Origin: an uncultured Lachnospiraceae bacterium
GTDB lineage: Bacteria > Bacillota > Clostridia > Lachnospirales > Lachnospiraceae
Direction of reading: 5' to 3'
NCBI GenBank assembly: GCA_910584685.1
Contig: CAJUAO010000006.1
Coordinates: 80,402 to 144,401, forward strand
DNA length: 64,000 nt
Each line of letters begins with the position of its first letter. The stretch's first letter is position 1. Shown piece by piece: positions 29,124 through 37,755 of this stretch. The translations under genes were made by a program, and so were the position numbers. Under the pieces are notes generated by a model. The model saw nothing but the letters and a program-made list of their open reading frames with translations, had not been told where the DNA came from and did no database searches.

Positions 29124-30380
29124 ATGAAATCAACAAAGACAGACAATTTAGAAGTTAAAAACAACGAAGAAAACGTGACAGCAGAGGCAGCAGAGACAAA
29201 GGCTGCAGCCGCAGCCGATACTTCTTCAGAAGAAAAGGAAAAGAAGAAGGAGAAAAAGAAAACCTTTACCGTTGACGAGCTTTTAGCGCAAAGCGAGCGT
29301 ATAGAGCTTTATGACGAATATGGCAAAAAGAAAAAGATAAAGGTAAAGGTTAAAAGCGGAAAGCTTAAGAAAAGAGAATCAAGAAACGGATATCTTTTTA
29401 CTGCGCCATACATAATCGGTATATTGGTATTTTTCATATATCCACTGATTATGTCTGTGGTTTATACCTTCAATAATGTTTACTATCACAATGTATATGG
29501 TAAGCAGATGGAATTTGTAGGCTTTGATTTGTACCAGAGAGTTTTTAAGAAGGAAACTACTCTTATAGTCGACTTAGGCACAATGGCCGTGAAGCTTGTT
29601 ATGGCTGTTCCTCTTATTGTAGTGTTTGCATTGCTTATGTCTATGCTTTTGAATATGAAGATAAGAGGAAAGGGTATATTCAGAACAATATACTTCCTGC
29701 CGGTTATTATCGTAAGCGGACCTGTTATGGGATATATTACAAGTGAATCAAGCTCTATACAGGCAGTTGATTTTTCGATGGTTGAGGAGATACTGATATC
29801 AGTGCTGCCTGTGTGGCTGGCAACGGGAGTGAGCTTTATATTCCAGAACATACTTATGATGCTTTGGTATTCAGGAGTACAGATACTTATATTCCTTGCA
29901 GCATTGCAGAAGATAGATACCTCCTTGTATGAAGCAGCCAAAATTGACGGAGGTTCAGGCTGGGAGTGCTTTTGGAAAATTACCCTTCCTACAATTAAGC
30001 CTATGCTCCTCTTAAACGCATTATATACGGTTGTATTCCTTTCACAGGATTCACTTATAAGTCCTGTAATAGACAGAATATCAACACTTGTTTCCCAGAA
30101 TATTGAAGGCTATGGCTATACGGCTACATATTCCTTAATGTACTCATTTGTCATATTATTATTTGTAGGTATTGTTGCCTTAGCGTTTAAGTCTAAGAAG
30201 GATGTATATGAAAAGCAGATTAAGAAAACAAAGAAGCTTGAGAAGAAGACAAGAAAGCATCTTGCTAAGCACAGGAAGCAGCTTGTAAAGAATGAGATTA
30301 AGCTTCAAAAGGCATTAGAGAAGGAAAAGAAAATGATTGCCGCAGGAAAGAATTTGAAGGGAGGAAACTTTGATGAGTAA
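29124..30380 (+). CDS. Sugar ABC permease with long charged ends, importer 2
   Basis: 418 residues. A CUT1 permease core of six helices (about 90-360), with EAA loop EAAKIDGGSGWECFWK before TLPTIKP. It is longer than usual at both ends: a Lys/Glu/Ala-rich cytoplasmic N-terminus of about 85 residues and a Lys-rich helical tail of about 60. These may be coiled-coil contacts. ATG 29124 lies 12 bases after the preceding stop. It pairs with the next permease. Confidence 0.9.
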   Translation: MKSTKTDNLEVKNNEENVTAEAAETKAAAAADTSSEEKEKKKEKKKTFTVDELLAQSERIELYDEYGKKKKIKVKVKSGKLKKRESRNGYLFTAPYIIGILVFFIYPLIMSVVYTFNNVYYHNVYGKQMEFVGFDLYQRVFKKETTLIVDLGTMAVKLVMAVPLIVVFALLMSMLLNMKIRGKGIFRTIYFLPVIIVSGPVMGYITSESSSIQAVDFSMVEEILISVLPVWLATGVSFIFQNILMMLWYSGVQILIFLAALQKIDTSLYEAAKIDGGSGWECFWKITLPTIKPMLLLNALYTVVFLSQDSLISPVIDRISTLVSQNIEGYGYTATYSLMYSFVILLFVGIVALAFKSKKDVYEKQIKKTKKLEKKTRKHLAKHRKQLVKNEIKLQKALEKEKKMIAAGKNLKGGNFDE

Positions 30381-31377
30381 AAAAGAAAAACAGCCAAAGG
30401 AAAAAGTTAAAAAACAGAAAACTCCCTTTACAAAAGAAAAGTTTAAGAAAATATTAATGGGCACAAAGGATGACATGGGACTATTGAAAAAAATTGCAGT
30501 TTATGCTATACTTATCTGCGTTGGTTTTATGTTCCTGTCACCGGTTATAAAGGTATTTGCAACAAGCTTAATGTCACTGGCGGATTTGCTTGACTCAGCG
30601 GTTAATTGGCTTCCGTCAACGGCTAACTGGGATAACTACAAAAACGCCATGAATTCCATGAATTATGCAAAGGCAATAAAGGACAGCTTTATTATAGCTC
30701 TTGTGCCTACAGTCATAAATGTGGTTATGTGTTCTGTTATAGGATATGGACTTGCAAGATACAGCTTTAAGCTCAAGGGTATATTATTTATGTTTGTTAT
30801 ACTTGCCTTTGTGCTTCCGCAGCAGCTGACTTTGACGCCTACCTATGAATTGTATTCACAGCTGCAGCTTACAGGCTCCATTCTTCCGTTTATTATTCCG
30901 AATGTATTCGGACAGGGATTGAATGCATCCATATTTATACTGATATCATGGTCGTTCTTTAAGCAGATACCAAATGCGTTAATGGAGGCGGCGCAGATAG
31001 ACGGAGCAGGTCATGCAAAGCAGTTCTTTAAGATTGCCATTCCATCGTCAATAGGCGCCATGGTAGTTATATTCCTGTTTTCGTTTGTTTGGTACTGGAA
31101 CGAGGATTACCTTACAAACCTGTACTTCTATAACTTTACTGCAGGCTCTGCAAACAGATATCAGTTCCAACCTGTTATTAACCAGCTTGCCAAGTTTGAC
31201 AGCAACTTCAATTCTGCAGCTAATTCATCTCAGGCAGAGGTTACAACCTCATATGCTAATACCGGAATGAGAATGGCGGCTACAATGCTTGCGATTGCGC
31301 CGCTTTTGATTGTATATTTTATTATGCAGAAGCAGTTTGTTGAAAGCGTTGACAGAGCAGGTATTACAGGAGAATAA
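30373..31377 (+). CDS. Sugar ABC permease, importer 2
   Basis: 334 residues with a basic N-terminal stretch of about 35, six predicted helices and EAA loop EAAQIDGAGHAKQFFK before AIPSS. ATG 30373 overlaps the end of the previous gene by 8 bases, with GGGAGG upstream. With the previous permease it forms the second channel of the cluster. The matching binding protein follows after a 168-base gap that contains a hairpin. Confidence 0.9.
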   Translation: MSKKEKQPKEKVKKQKTPFTKEKFKKILMGTKDDMGLLKKIAVYAILICVGFMFLSPVIKVFATSLMSLADLLDSAVNWLPSTANWDNYKNAMNSMNYAKAIKDSFIIALVPTVINVVMCSVIGYGLARYSFKLKGILFMFVILAFVLPQQLTLTPTYELYSQLQLTGSILPFIIPNVFGQGLNASIFILISWSFFKQIPNALMEAAQIDGAGHAKQFFKIAIPSSIGAMVVIFLFSFVWYWNEDYLTNLYFYNFTAGSANRYQFQPVINQLAKFDSNFNSAANSSQAEVTTSYANTGMRMAATMLAIAPLLIVYFIMQKQFVESVDRAGITGE

Positions 31378-31411
31378 TTTATCAAATGATAAAGTTATTT
31401 TTAAAGCTTTA

Positions 31412-31449
31412 GGGAAATATATATGGCACCGCAGGGTGCCGTATATTCC
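31412..31449 (+). other. Stem-loop between permease and binding-protein genes
   Basis: GGCACC (31425-31430) pairs with GGTGCC (31435-31440) around a GCAG loop, extended by AT pairs and by GG/CC at the base (31412-31449). There is no U-run after it, so it is more likely an mRNA processing or stabilising element than a terminator. Such hairpins often raise the level of a downstream binding-protein message over permease message. A second, smaller hairpin CGGAT-TTT-ATCCG lies at 31492-31504. Confidence 0.55.
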
Positions 31450-31545
31450 AAATAAATGCACTTAAGTTATTTGCCTTAACGAAAGTGCGGACGGATTTTA
31501 TCCGAAAAATAAAAAAAGGGAAAATAAAAAAAGGAGGATTGTGTT

Positions 31546-33159
31546 ATGGCAAAAAATATTAAGAAGTCATTATGTTTACTTCTTACTGTTACAATGATTG
31601 CTACACTCTTCATCGGCTGTGGAAAGAAGGAAAGCGGACCATCTGCTCCAAAGGCGCAGCTTAATCCAATGGATGACACAAAATCAGTTGAACTGACATA
31701 TTTCTACTGGGAAGATGAGCACATTGTAAACTCACTGGCAGAAGGATGGGCTGCAGCGCATCCAAATGCAAAATTAACAACACATATGACAACAACAGAC
31801 ACAAACAATCAGGATATCTTAAACCTTGCTACATCAAACAGCGTACCTGATGTATTCTGGATTGTTGGTACACCTGAGAACTTTATCAAGCAGGGACTTT
31901 TATATGATATGTCTGATATGTGGGGTGCAGATAGCGATGCACAGAACGTTATCGGCGGCGTAAATGATTTTAAGCTTGGTATGTTTGGTACAGAGGGTAA
32001 GTGGACGACACCTGTAAAGTTTTTCCCTACAGTAATGTTCTTAAATCTTACTACATTCCAGACATTAAATCATGATATGCCATCATATGACTGGACATGG
32101 GAAGAGTTTGAAGAGGTTGTTGCAGATATGTCAACACAGTACAACGGAAAGCAGTACTTCGGTATTTCAGAGGCTTGTACAGTTATTACATTCTATCCTA
32201 TAGCAAATGACCCTGATTGTATCGGTGAGTTTGGCTGGGACGGAAAATCATTCGACCTTACAGACTGGGCTGACGGTCTTGACTTAGAGAAGGAATTTAT
32301 CGACCGTAAGTATAAGGCTCCTGTACCAGGCGGAACATCATACGGAAGTGATGACGAGTACCTTACAGAGCTTTACGGAGAAGTTCTTCATACACAGGAT
32401 AAGGGCTATGCGGCTATAAGAAGCGACCAGTGGTGGTGCTGGGAGAGATACTGGAATGATTATTCATTCTACTCAAACAACACATACTTTGTTCCTTATA
32501 CAATGCCACATACAGAAGCAAATAAGGACAGCAAGAACATGTTTGCAACTATTGACTTTGGCGCTATTTCTTCTATGACAGCTAACCCTCTTGAGTCATA
32601 CTACTTACTTAAGTACATGACATGGGGTCCTGAAGGCTGGAATTGGAAGCTTGACCATCGTGAAGAAATCAAGAAGACAGCTATTGAAGCAGCAGGCGGA
32701 AATCCTGACGGCTTCTGGACAGGTGAAGCTGATGAAACAACAGGCGGAGAGGTTATTAACAACTGCCCAATCACAAGAGATAAGGAAGTATGGGATAAGT
32801 ATAAGAAGTTCCATCCAAATCCTGAGACAGGTGATGAGTTAGCTGATAAGCTTAAGGAAGTAAACGTAGACCCTAACGCAAGAATCGAAGCGTTTGAAGC
32901 ATTCTGGGAGAACGTACTTGCATCTAAGTGGACATGTTACGGCTCACAGCAGATTCCTGGATTTGATTCATGGTTGAATGGACCATATTTCAAGGGAACT
33001 GATTATGTTGCAGGACAGGAAGGCGTTGAGAATGCAGTTATTCATGGTAATGCAGGAAGCGCATCTCAGTTCGTACAGACCTTGACAGACAGCGCAAACG
33101 CATCAGCACAGGAATACAAGCAGATTCTTGATGATATGATTCAGAAGCAGGGCAATTAA
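31546..33159 (+). CDS. Extracellular solute-binding lipoprotein, importer 2
   Basis: 537 residues. Lipoprotein signal with lipobox LFIGC (Cys27), then a family 1 extracellular solute-binding fold starting VELTYFYWEDE. Trp- and Asp-rich segments suit sugar stacking. ATG 31546 follows AAAAGGAGGA. It is the last gene of the cluster, and a strong terminator lies 40 bases downstream. Codon use seems more biased than that of its neighbours (many AAG, GAC, ACA), in keeping with high expression. Confidence 0.92.
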   Translation: MAKNIKKSLCLLLTVTMIATLFIGCGKKESGPSAPKAQLNPMDDTKSVELTYFYWEDEHIVNSLAEGWAAAHPNAKLTTHMTTTDTNNQDILNLATSNSVPDVFWIVGTPENFIKQGLLYDMSDMWGADSDAQNVIGGVNDFKLGMFGTEGKWTTPVKFFPTVMFLNLTTFQTLNHDMPSYDWTWEEFEEVVADMSTQYNGKQYFGISEACTVITFYPIANDPDCIGEFGWDGKSFDLTDWADGLDLEKEFIDRKYKAPVPGGTSYGSDDEYLTELYGEVLHTQDKGYAAIRSDQWWCWERYWNDYSFYSNNTYFVPYTMPHTEANKDSKNMFATIDFGAISSMTANPLESYYLLKYMTWGPEGWNWKLDHREEIKKTAIEAAGGNPDGFWTGEADETTGGEVINNCPITRDKEVWDKYKKFHPNPETGDELADKLKEVNVDPNARIEAFEAFWENVLASKWTCYGSQQIPGFDSWLNGPYFKGTDYVAGQEGVENAVIHGNAGSASQFVQTLTDSANASAQEYKQILDDMIQKQGN

Positions 33160-33198
33160 TTAACACAAAAAAATAATAATTATTATTCAAAATCCCTT

Positions 33199-33232
33199 CC
33201 TCCCACAGTGAAAGCTGTGGGAGGTTTTTTTT
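33199..33232 (+). terminator. Strong intrinsic terminator closing the import cluster
   Basis: CCTCCCACAG (33199-33208) pairs perfectly with CTGTGGGAGG (33215-33224), loop of 6, then eight T. Confidence 0.97.
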
Positions 33233-33325
33233 GCGCACAGGGGCACGTAAGGAAATCATCAGCTTTGCTGTACGCATCCTGCGTGGCGAGTAGTGGGGGA
33301 GAATATTTCCCTACTCAATTATAAT
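33233..33325. repeat. Dispersed intergenic repeat, copy B
   Basis: Second copy of the element at 5569-5655. It starts directly after the T-run of the terminator. The shared core is CGTAAGGAAAT, CAGCTTTG and TGTACGCA. Its terminal hairpin pairs GAGTAG (33288-33293) with CTACTC (33311-33316), where copy A has different but also paired bases. Confidence 0.75.
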
Positions 33326-33376
33326 AGGAAATTACGTCACGCAAGCCACAAATTCGGCTCTGCCAAATTTGCATGT

Positions 33377-33399
33377 GTCGGCTTTAGACGATACTTTTT
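33377..33399. repeat. Short motif shared with the tRNA-Trp leader
   Basis: GTCGGCTTTAGACGA followed by a pyrimidine and ACTTTTT occurs here and at 5426-5448, with 22 of 23 bases the same. In both places it is near a copy of the dispersed repeat. The bases before it (33345-33376) contain an imperfect inverted repeat around AAATTCGG and CCAAATTT. Confidence 0.7.
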
Positions 33400-33424
33400 T
33401 GTGGAAAAACATGGATTTATCCGG

Positions 33425-33453
33425 TTGAATAATTATTATGTATCATATATAAT
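33425..33453 (+). promoter_or_regulatory. Promoter of the GH36 gene
   Basis: A -35 TTGAAT (33425-33430), 17-base spacer and perfect -10 TATAAT (33448-33453), 36 bases before the start at 33490. Confidence 0.8.
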
Positions 33454-33489
33454 ATAGCTATATGTTTTATAGGTGGAAAGGAGAAGAAA

Positions 33490-35604
33490 ATGGCTATAGA
33501 AGAAATATCGCGTATACCGGTGGGGGATATGATGCTTGTATACGAGCAGGAAACTGATTCAAGGACAGTGGGCTTTTACATTATTCCCATGTCAATGAAT
33601 GACGAGGATAATAAGAAAAAGAAGTTTTACCGTATTAATTCCATGGTACAGCTTAAGCTGGTTGGGGATATTTATCCAAACTGTTATGGACACGGCTCAT
33701 CTATGCGTAACGGAGAGTCATCAAACCTTTTAGATTATGACAGTCAGGTAGTGGCGGAGACAGACGACGGAATAGTTATAAAGACATATCTTAAGGATAA
33801 CAGAGGCTGGGACGTAATCCATGAAGTGAGATACTACAGCGGTGACTTAAGCTTTGAGATGAAAAATATCATAACAAATAATTCTCCAAATGATATAACC
33901 ATGGAAATGATAAGCAGCTTTGAGCTTTCAAAGCTTTCTCCGTTCCTTGAGGGAGACGGACACGACAGTCTCTTAGTCCATAGGCTGAGAAGCAAGTGGA
34001 GCCATGAGGGAAGACTGCATACAGAGACAGTTGAGGACCTGCAGCTTGAGCCGTCCTGGTCTACATGGTCGGTAAGCTGTGAGAGATATGGTCAGACAGG
34101 CTCCATGCCTGTAAAGAAATTTTTCCCATTTATAGCTATTGAAGATACCAAAAATGAAGTTTTATGGGGAGTGCAGCTTGCCCATGAGGCTTCATGGCAG
34201 ATGGAAATCTACAGGCAGGATGACGGACTTCACATATCAGGGGGACTTGCAGACAGAGAGTTTGGTCACTGGATGAAAACCTTAAAGCATGGAGAAACCT
34301 TTGAGACGCCTACCGCCATAGTCAGCACATGTAAGGGCGGCGGTATAGATATGATATGCCACAGACTGACACAGGCAGGTCAGAAGTATGCAGATAAGGC
34401 TCCCGAAAGCGAACAGCATCTTCCTATAATATTTAATGAGTATTGTACCACATGGGGAAATCCTTCACATGAAAATATATCAGGGATTGTAAATGCCATT
34501 AAGGATAAGGGCTTTGAGTATTTTGTTATAGACTGCGGCTGGTTTAAGGAGGACGGAATACCTTGGGATATAAGCATGGGGGATTATAATGTTTCCCCGA
34601 CACTGTTTCCGGAGGGACTTGAAAAAACAGTGGAGCTTATAAAAGAAAATAACATGAAGCCGGGAATTTGGTTTGAGATTGACAATGTGGGACGTGCAGC
34701 TAAGGCTTATGAGGAGCAGAAGGAGCATTTCCTTACAAGAGACGGTTATCCTGTTACAACATACAGCAGACGCTTCTGGGATATGAACGACCCGTGGGTA
34801 GATAATTATCTTACGGAAAAAGTCATAGGTACATTAAATAAATATGGCTTTGAATACATGAAAATGGATTATAATGACACAATAGGCATTGGAGCTGACG
34901 GCGCTGAGTCTCTTGGGGAAAAGCTTCGTCAGAATATGGAGGGCAGCGTAAATTTTGTGAGAAAGGTGAAGGAGCAGGTTCCGGGAATTATTCTTGAAAA
35001 CTGTTCGTCAGGAGGACATAAGCTTGAGCCTCTTATGATGGGTATATGCTCTATGGCGTCCTTTTCAGATGCCCATGAGACAGAGGAGATACCTATTGTT
35101 GCGGCAAATCTCCACAGGGCAATACTTCCACGTCAAAGCCAGATATGGGCTGTTATCAGAAGGACAGACAGCCTGAAGCGCATAGGATATTCTATTGCAA
35201 ATACATTTCTTGGAAGAATGTGTCTGTCAGGTGACGTTACAGAGCTAAGTGACGAACAATGGGATGTGATTGACAGAGGTATATCATTCTACAGGGAAAT
35301 TGCGCCTATCATTAAGTATGGCTACACATACAGGGTGGGAGCGAAAATAACAAGCGAGAGACATCCTCATGGCTGGCAGGGAGTTATCAGAGTGGGAGAG
35401 AACGGCGAGGCATATGTGCTTATCCATATGTTTTACGGTGAGCTGCCTGATACTATTGATATTGCACTTCCAAAGGATTGTCCGCAGAATATAGCAAATA
35501 TATATTCTGATGTGAAGGATGCGGATATAACCGTAGAGAACGGCGTGTTAAGGTATAAGCCTACAGATGTAATGAGAGCCGTAGCGGTGCGGTTAACAAG
35601 GTAG
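33490..35604 (+). CDS. GH36-family alpha-galactosidase
   Basis: 704 residues, no signal peptide, so it acts in the cytoplasm on imported alpha-galactosides. An N-terminal beta-supersandwich (about 1-300) is followed by a TIM barrel with the substrate motif DCGWF, nucleophile Asp460 in MKMDYND and probable acid/base Asp527 in SFSDAHE, then a C-terminal beta domain. The layout fits clan D GH36. ATG 33490 is 6 bases after AAGGAG. It has its own promoter, so it is not in the import operon, though the location implies a shared substrate. Confidence 0.88.
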   Translation: MAIEEISRIPVGDMMLVYEQETDSRTVGFYIIPMSMNDEDNKKKKFYRINSMVQLKLVGDIYPNCYGHGSSMRNGESSNLLDYDSQVVAETDDGIVIKTYLKDNRGWDVIHEVRYYSGDLSFEMKNIITNNSPNDITMEMISSFELSKLSPFLEGDGHDSLLVHRLRSKWSHEGRLHTETVEDLQLEPSWSTWSVSCERYGQTGSMPVKKFFPFIAIEDTKNEVLWGVQLAHEASWQMEIYRQDDGLHISGGLADREFGHWMKTLKHGETFETPTAIVSTCKGGGIDMICHRLTQAGQKYADKAPESEQHLPIIFNEYCTTWGNPSHENISGIVNAIKDKGFEYFVIDCGWFKEDGIPWDISMGDYNVSPTLFPEGLEKTVELIKENNMKPGIWFEIDNVGRAAKAYEEQKEHFLTRDGYPVTTYSRRFWDMNDPWVDNYLTEKVIGTLNKYGFEYMKMDYNDTIGIGADGAESLGEKLRQNMEGSVNFVRKVKEQVPGIILENCSSGGHKLEPLMMGICSMASFSDAHETEEIPIVAANLHRAILPRQSQIWAVIRRTDSLKRIGYSIANTFLGRMCLSGDVTELSDEQWDVIDRGISFYREIAPIIKYGYTYRVGAKITSERHPHGWQGVIRVGENGEAYVLIHMFYGELPDTIDIALPKDCPQNIANIYSDVKDADITVENGVLRYKPTDVMRAVAVRLTR

Positions 35605-35752
35605 AATACAAAAAAGGAATTTGTAAACAGCTTATTAATACAGCCTTTTTGTGAAAATGCTGCTTTTAGAGGATAAATTATCTTGAAAGTAAAAAGTCTT
35701 ATGAAAAACTTTATTATAACTTAAAAATATCTTTATTAGAAAGGAAAATAAT

Positions 35753-37423
35753 ATGAAACACAACAATTTTTATGTAAGACCATATGTGAAGAACTGGAAT
35801 AATCCTGAATCAGACAGTCTGCACCTAGAGTACAGCTATGACAAGGAAACATGGTACAGTCTTAATGGCAATAACGGTATTCTTTTTGCAAAGGGCGGCT
35901 TGGGAAGAATGACAGAGCCGCAGATAGTAAAGGAAGGAGAGGATAAGTTTAAGGTGTATGCAAAGGATGCCCTTGACAGCTCCAAGACATATGTATATGA
36001 GACAAGTGACCTTATTAACTACAGCGACGAGAAAGTCGAGGAAACTGCAAAAATCAAAGACTATACAAAGCCAAATGACATTGTTGAAATATCAAAGGAG
36101 CTATTGGACAAGCTTAACAATGTTTTCGGAAAGCCTGAGCCTGTAGTTATAGAAAGCGTAGAGAATGTAACTGTGGAGGTAAAGGCAGGAGAGCCGGCAG
36201 AGCTGCCAAAAAAGGTTATGGTAACATATTCTAACGGCATGAAGGAGGAGAAAAGCGCTTCATGGGAGGCTGTGGATACAGCTACAGCCGGAACAAAGAC
36301 CGTAAAGGGTACTGTTTCAGAAAGATTTTATTTAAATCCTCTTATTTACCACAGAGCCGACCCATGTATATATAAGCATACAGACGGAACCTATTACTTT
36401 GTTGCTTCCTATACTGATGATGAGCATAATCTTGTGGGAGAGTACCAGTACAGATATATTCTTTTAAGAAAAGCATCCTCCCTTGAGGATTTAGCAGACA
36501 ATTCAGGAAGATATGAGGAGAGGTGTGTATTTACAAAGGCTCCTGTGGCAGGAAATAACAGCCCTCATATCTGGGCTCCGGAATTTCACTTTATAAACGG
36601 TGATTTTTATATTTATTTTACTACCTGTATAGACGATAACGACTGCTGGTCAATAAGGCCTCACGTTATGAGATGCCAGGGTGACCCTATGAAGGACGAG
36701 TGGGAGGTTATAGGACGCGTACAGACTACTACTACAGATTCTATTGCATTTACGGAATTTTCTTTAGACCACACAGTGCTTCAGCATAAGGGAGAGCTTT
36801 ACTTCTTCTGGGCAGAAAAGCATCCGAAGGTGGTTGGCGCAAATGTAGGGGGAGATTATGATGAAAATGCAGTACAGGTAAATTCAGACATTTATGTTGC
36901 AAAAATGGTAAATCCATGGACAATAGATTCAAGCAGAATTTGCAAGGTAGTAGAGCCGGAATATAATTGGGAGCTTCACGGATTTCCTGTATGTGAGGGA
37001 CCTGCTGTTTTAGTAAGAAACGGAAAGGTCTTTATGGCATATTCCGCAAGCGGTACGGACGCCCTTTATTGCATGGGTATGTGTACGGCAGACGCAGATG
37101 CGGACTTGTTAGAGCCAAAGAGCTGGACAAAGTCGCCGTATCCAGTATTCCAAAGCTCACGCGAGACAGGACAGTACGGACCGGGACACAACAGCTTCAC
37201 TTATGATGACGAGGGAAATGATATTATAGTATATCATGCAAGACAGGAGGAAAGATATCTTGTTGACCCGGGCTATCAACCGCTTTATGATGCAGGAAGA
37301 AACGCATGTCTTTCAAGGGTATATTGGAATCCTGACGGAACGCCTAATTTTTCAGTACCATTCCCAAGCGGAGAGCCAAAGGAGGTAAAGACAGAGTTTA
37401 CGGCTACGGTTGTAGTGAAATAA
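35753..37423 (+). CDS. GH43-family glycosidase with internal Ig-like domain
   Basis: 556 residues, no signal peptide. N-terminal ~110 residues form a small beta domain. An Ig-like (Big_4-type) module follows (about 130-190, with VEVKAGEPAELP and VTYSNGMKEE), then a five-bladed GH43 propeller. Catalytic set: Asp203 in RADPCIY (base), Asp339 in SLDHTVL (pKa modulator) and Glu415 in CEGPAV (acid). GH43 enzymes are mostly arabinofuranosidases or xylosidases; which one is not decided by sequence alone. A cytoplasmic enzyme carrying Ig-like domains is unusual. ATG 35753 lies behind AGAAAGGAAA. It ends against the palindromic repeat. Confidence 0.85.
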   Translation: MKHNNFYVRPYVKNWNNPESDSLHLEYSYDKETWYSLNGNNGILFAKGGLGRMTEPQIVKEGEDKFKVYAKDALDSSKTYVYETSDLINYSDEKVEETAKIKDYTKPNDIVEISKELLDKLNNVFGKPEPVVIESVENVTVEVKAGEPAELPKKVMVTYSNGMKEEKSASWEAVDTATAGTKTVKGTVSERFYLNPLIYHRADPCIYKHTDGTYYFVASYTDDEHNLVGEYQYRYILLRKASSLEDLADNSGRYEERCVFTKAPVAGNNSPHIWAPEFHFINGDFYIYFTTCIDDNDCWSIRPHVMRCQGDPMKDEWEVIGRVQTTTTDSIAFTEFSLDHTVLQHKGELYFFWAEKHPKVVGANVGGDYDENAVQVNSDIYVAKMVNPWTIDSSRICKVVEPEYNWELHGFPVCEGPAVLVRNGKVFMAYSASGTDALYCMGMCTADADADLLEPKSWTKSPYPVFQSSRETGQYGPGHNSFTYDDEGNDIIVYHARQEERYLVDPGYQPLYDAGRNACLSRVYWNPDGTPNFSVPFPSGEPKEVKTEFTATVVVK

Positions 37424-37424
37424 T

Positions 37425-37750
37425 AATTTGTACGTTAAAAATATGTTTTTTCTCACATGGAATCCGGGTATGTCCCATTAAAAGGCTCTAGGAAGCGGAA
37501 TGGGGAGGGCTTAAGGGGAGGCAGGCAGCTAAATATAATTTTTTAAAGCTTCGGAACATGGAAGAAATTCTATCAACAAAATACCGCCACCTTCTAAGCT
37601 GCGAGCGTAACTCGCAAGGGGCTAAAGAGCAAGCCCCCTGCTCAGACAGACGCTCTACGCTAAGAAGCTGACGGTATTTCGTTGATGAATTTCTAACCAT
37701 ATTCCTCAATGCTTTAAAAAATTATATTTAGCTGCCCTGCCGTCCCAAGC
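37425..37750. repeat. Large palindromic dispersed repeat, complete copy
   Basis: About 326 bases filling the gap between two convergent genes. The first 220 recur without gaps at 63781-64000 (offset 26356), with only a few mismatches. The core is a long imperfect palindrome (37509-37750): its arms contain a perfect 26-base inverted repeat (37524-37549 with 37711-37736), and further matching arms around AAATACCG. The centre has two small hairpins, GCGAG/CTCGC (37601-37615) and GGGGCT/AGCCCC (37618-37637). No transposase is encoded. It could be a MITE-type element or a structured RNA. Confidence 0.9.
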
Positions 37751-37755
37751 TCACT

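Noticed and set aside
29124..29380. Separate small gene in the charged N-terminus of the importer 2 permease
   Set aside because: The frame is continuous with the permease and no second ribosome site precedes the first membrane helix.
33038..33277. Minus-strand ORF of 79 residues
   Set aside because: It runs antisense through the end of the binding-protein gene, the terminator and repeat copy B. Its similarity to the minus-strand ORF at 5447-5857 comes from the dispersed repeat, not from a protein.
37488..37709. Minus-strand ORF of 73 residues inside the palindromic repeat
   Set aside because: It lies wholly within the inverted-repeat element. Its frame follows from the repeat sequence and it has no ribosome site.
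37425..37750. Insertion sequence
   Set aside because: There is an inverted-repeat structure but no transposase ORF, and no clear target-site duplication could be found by eye.
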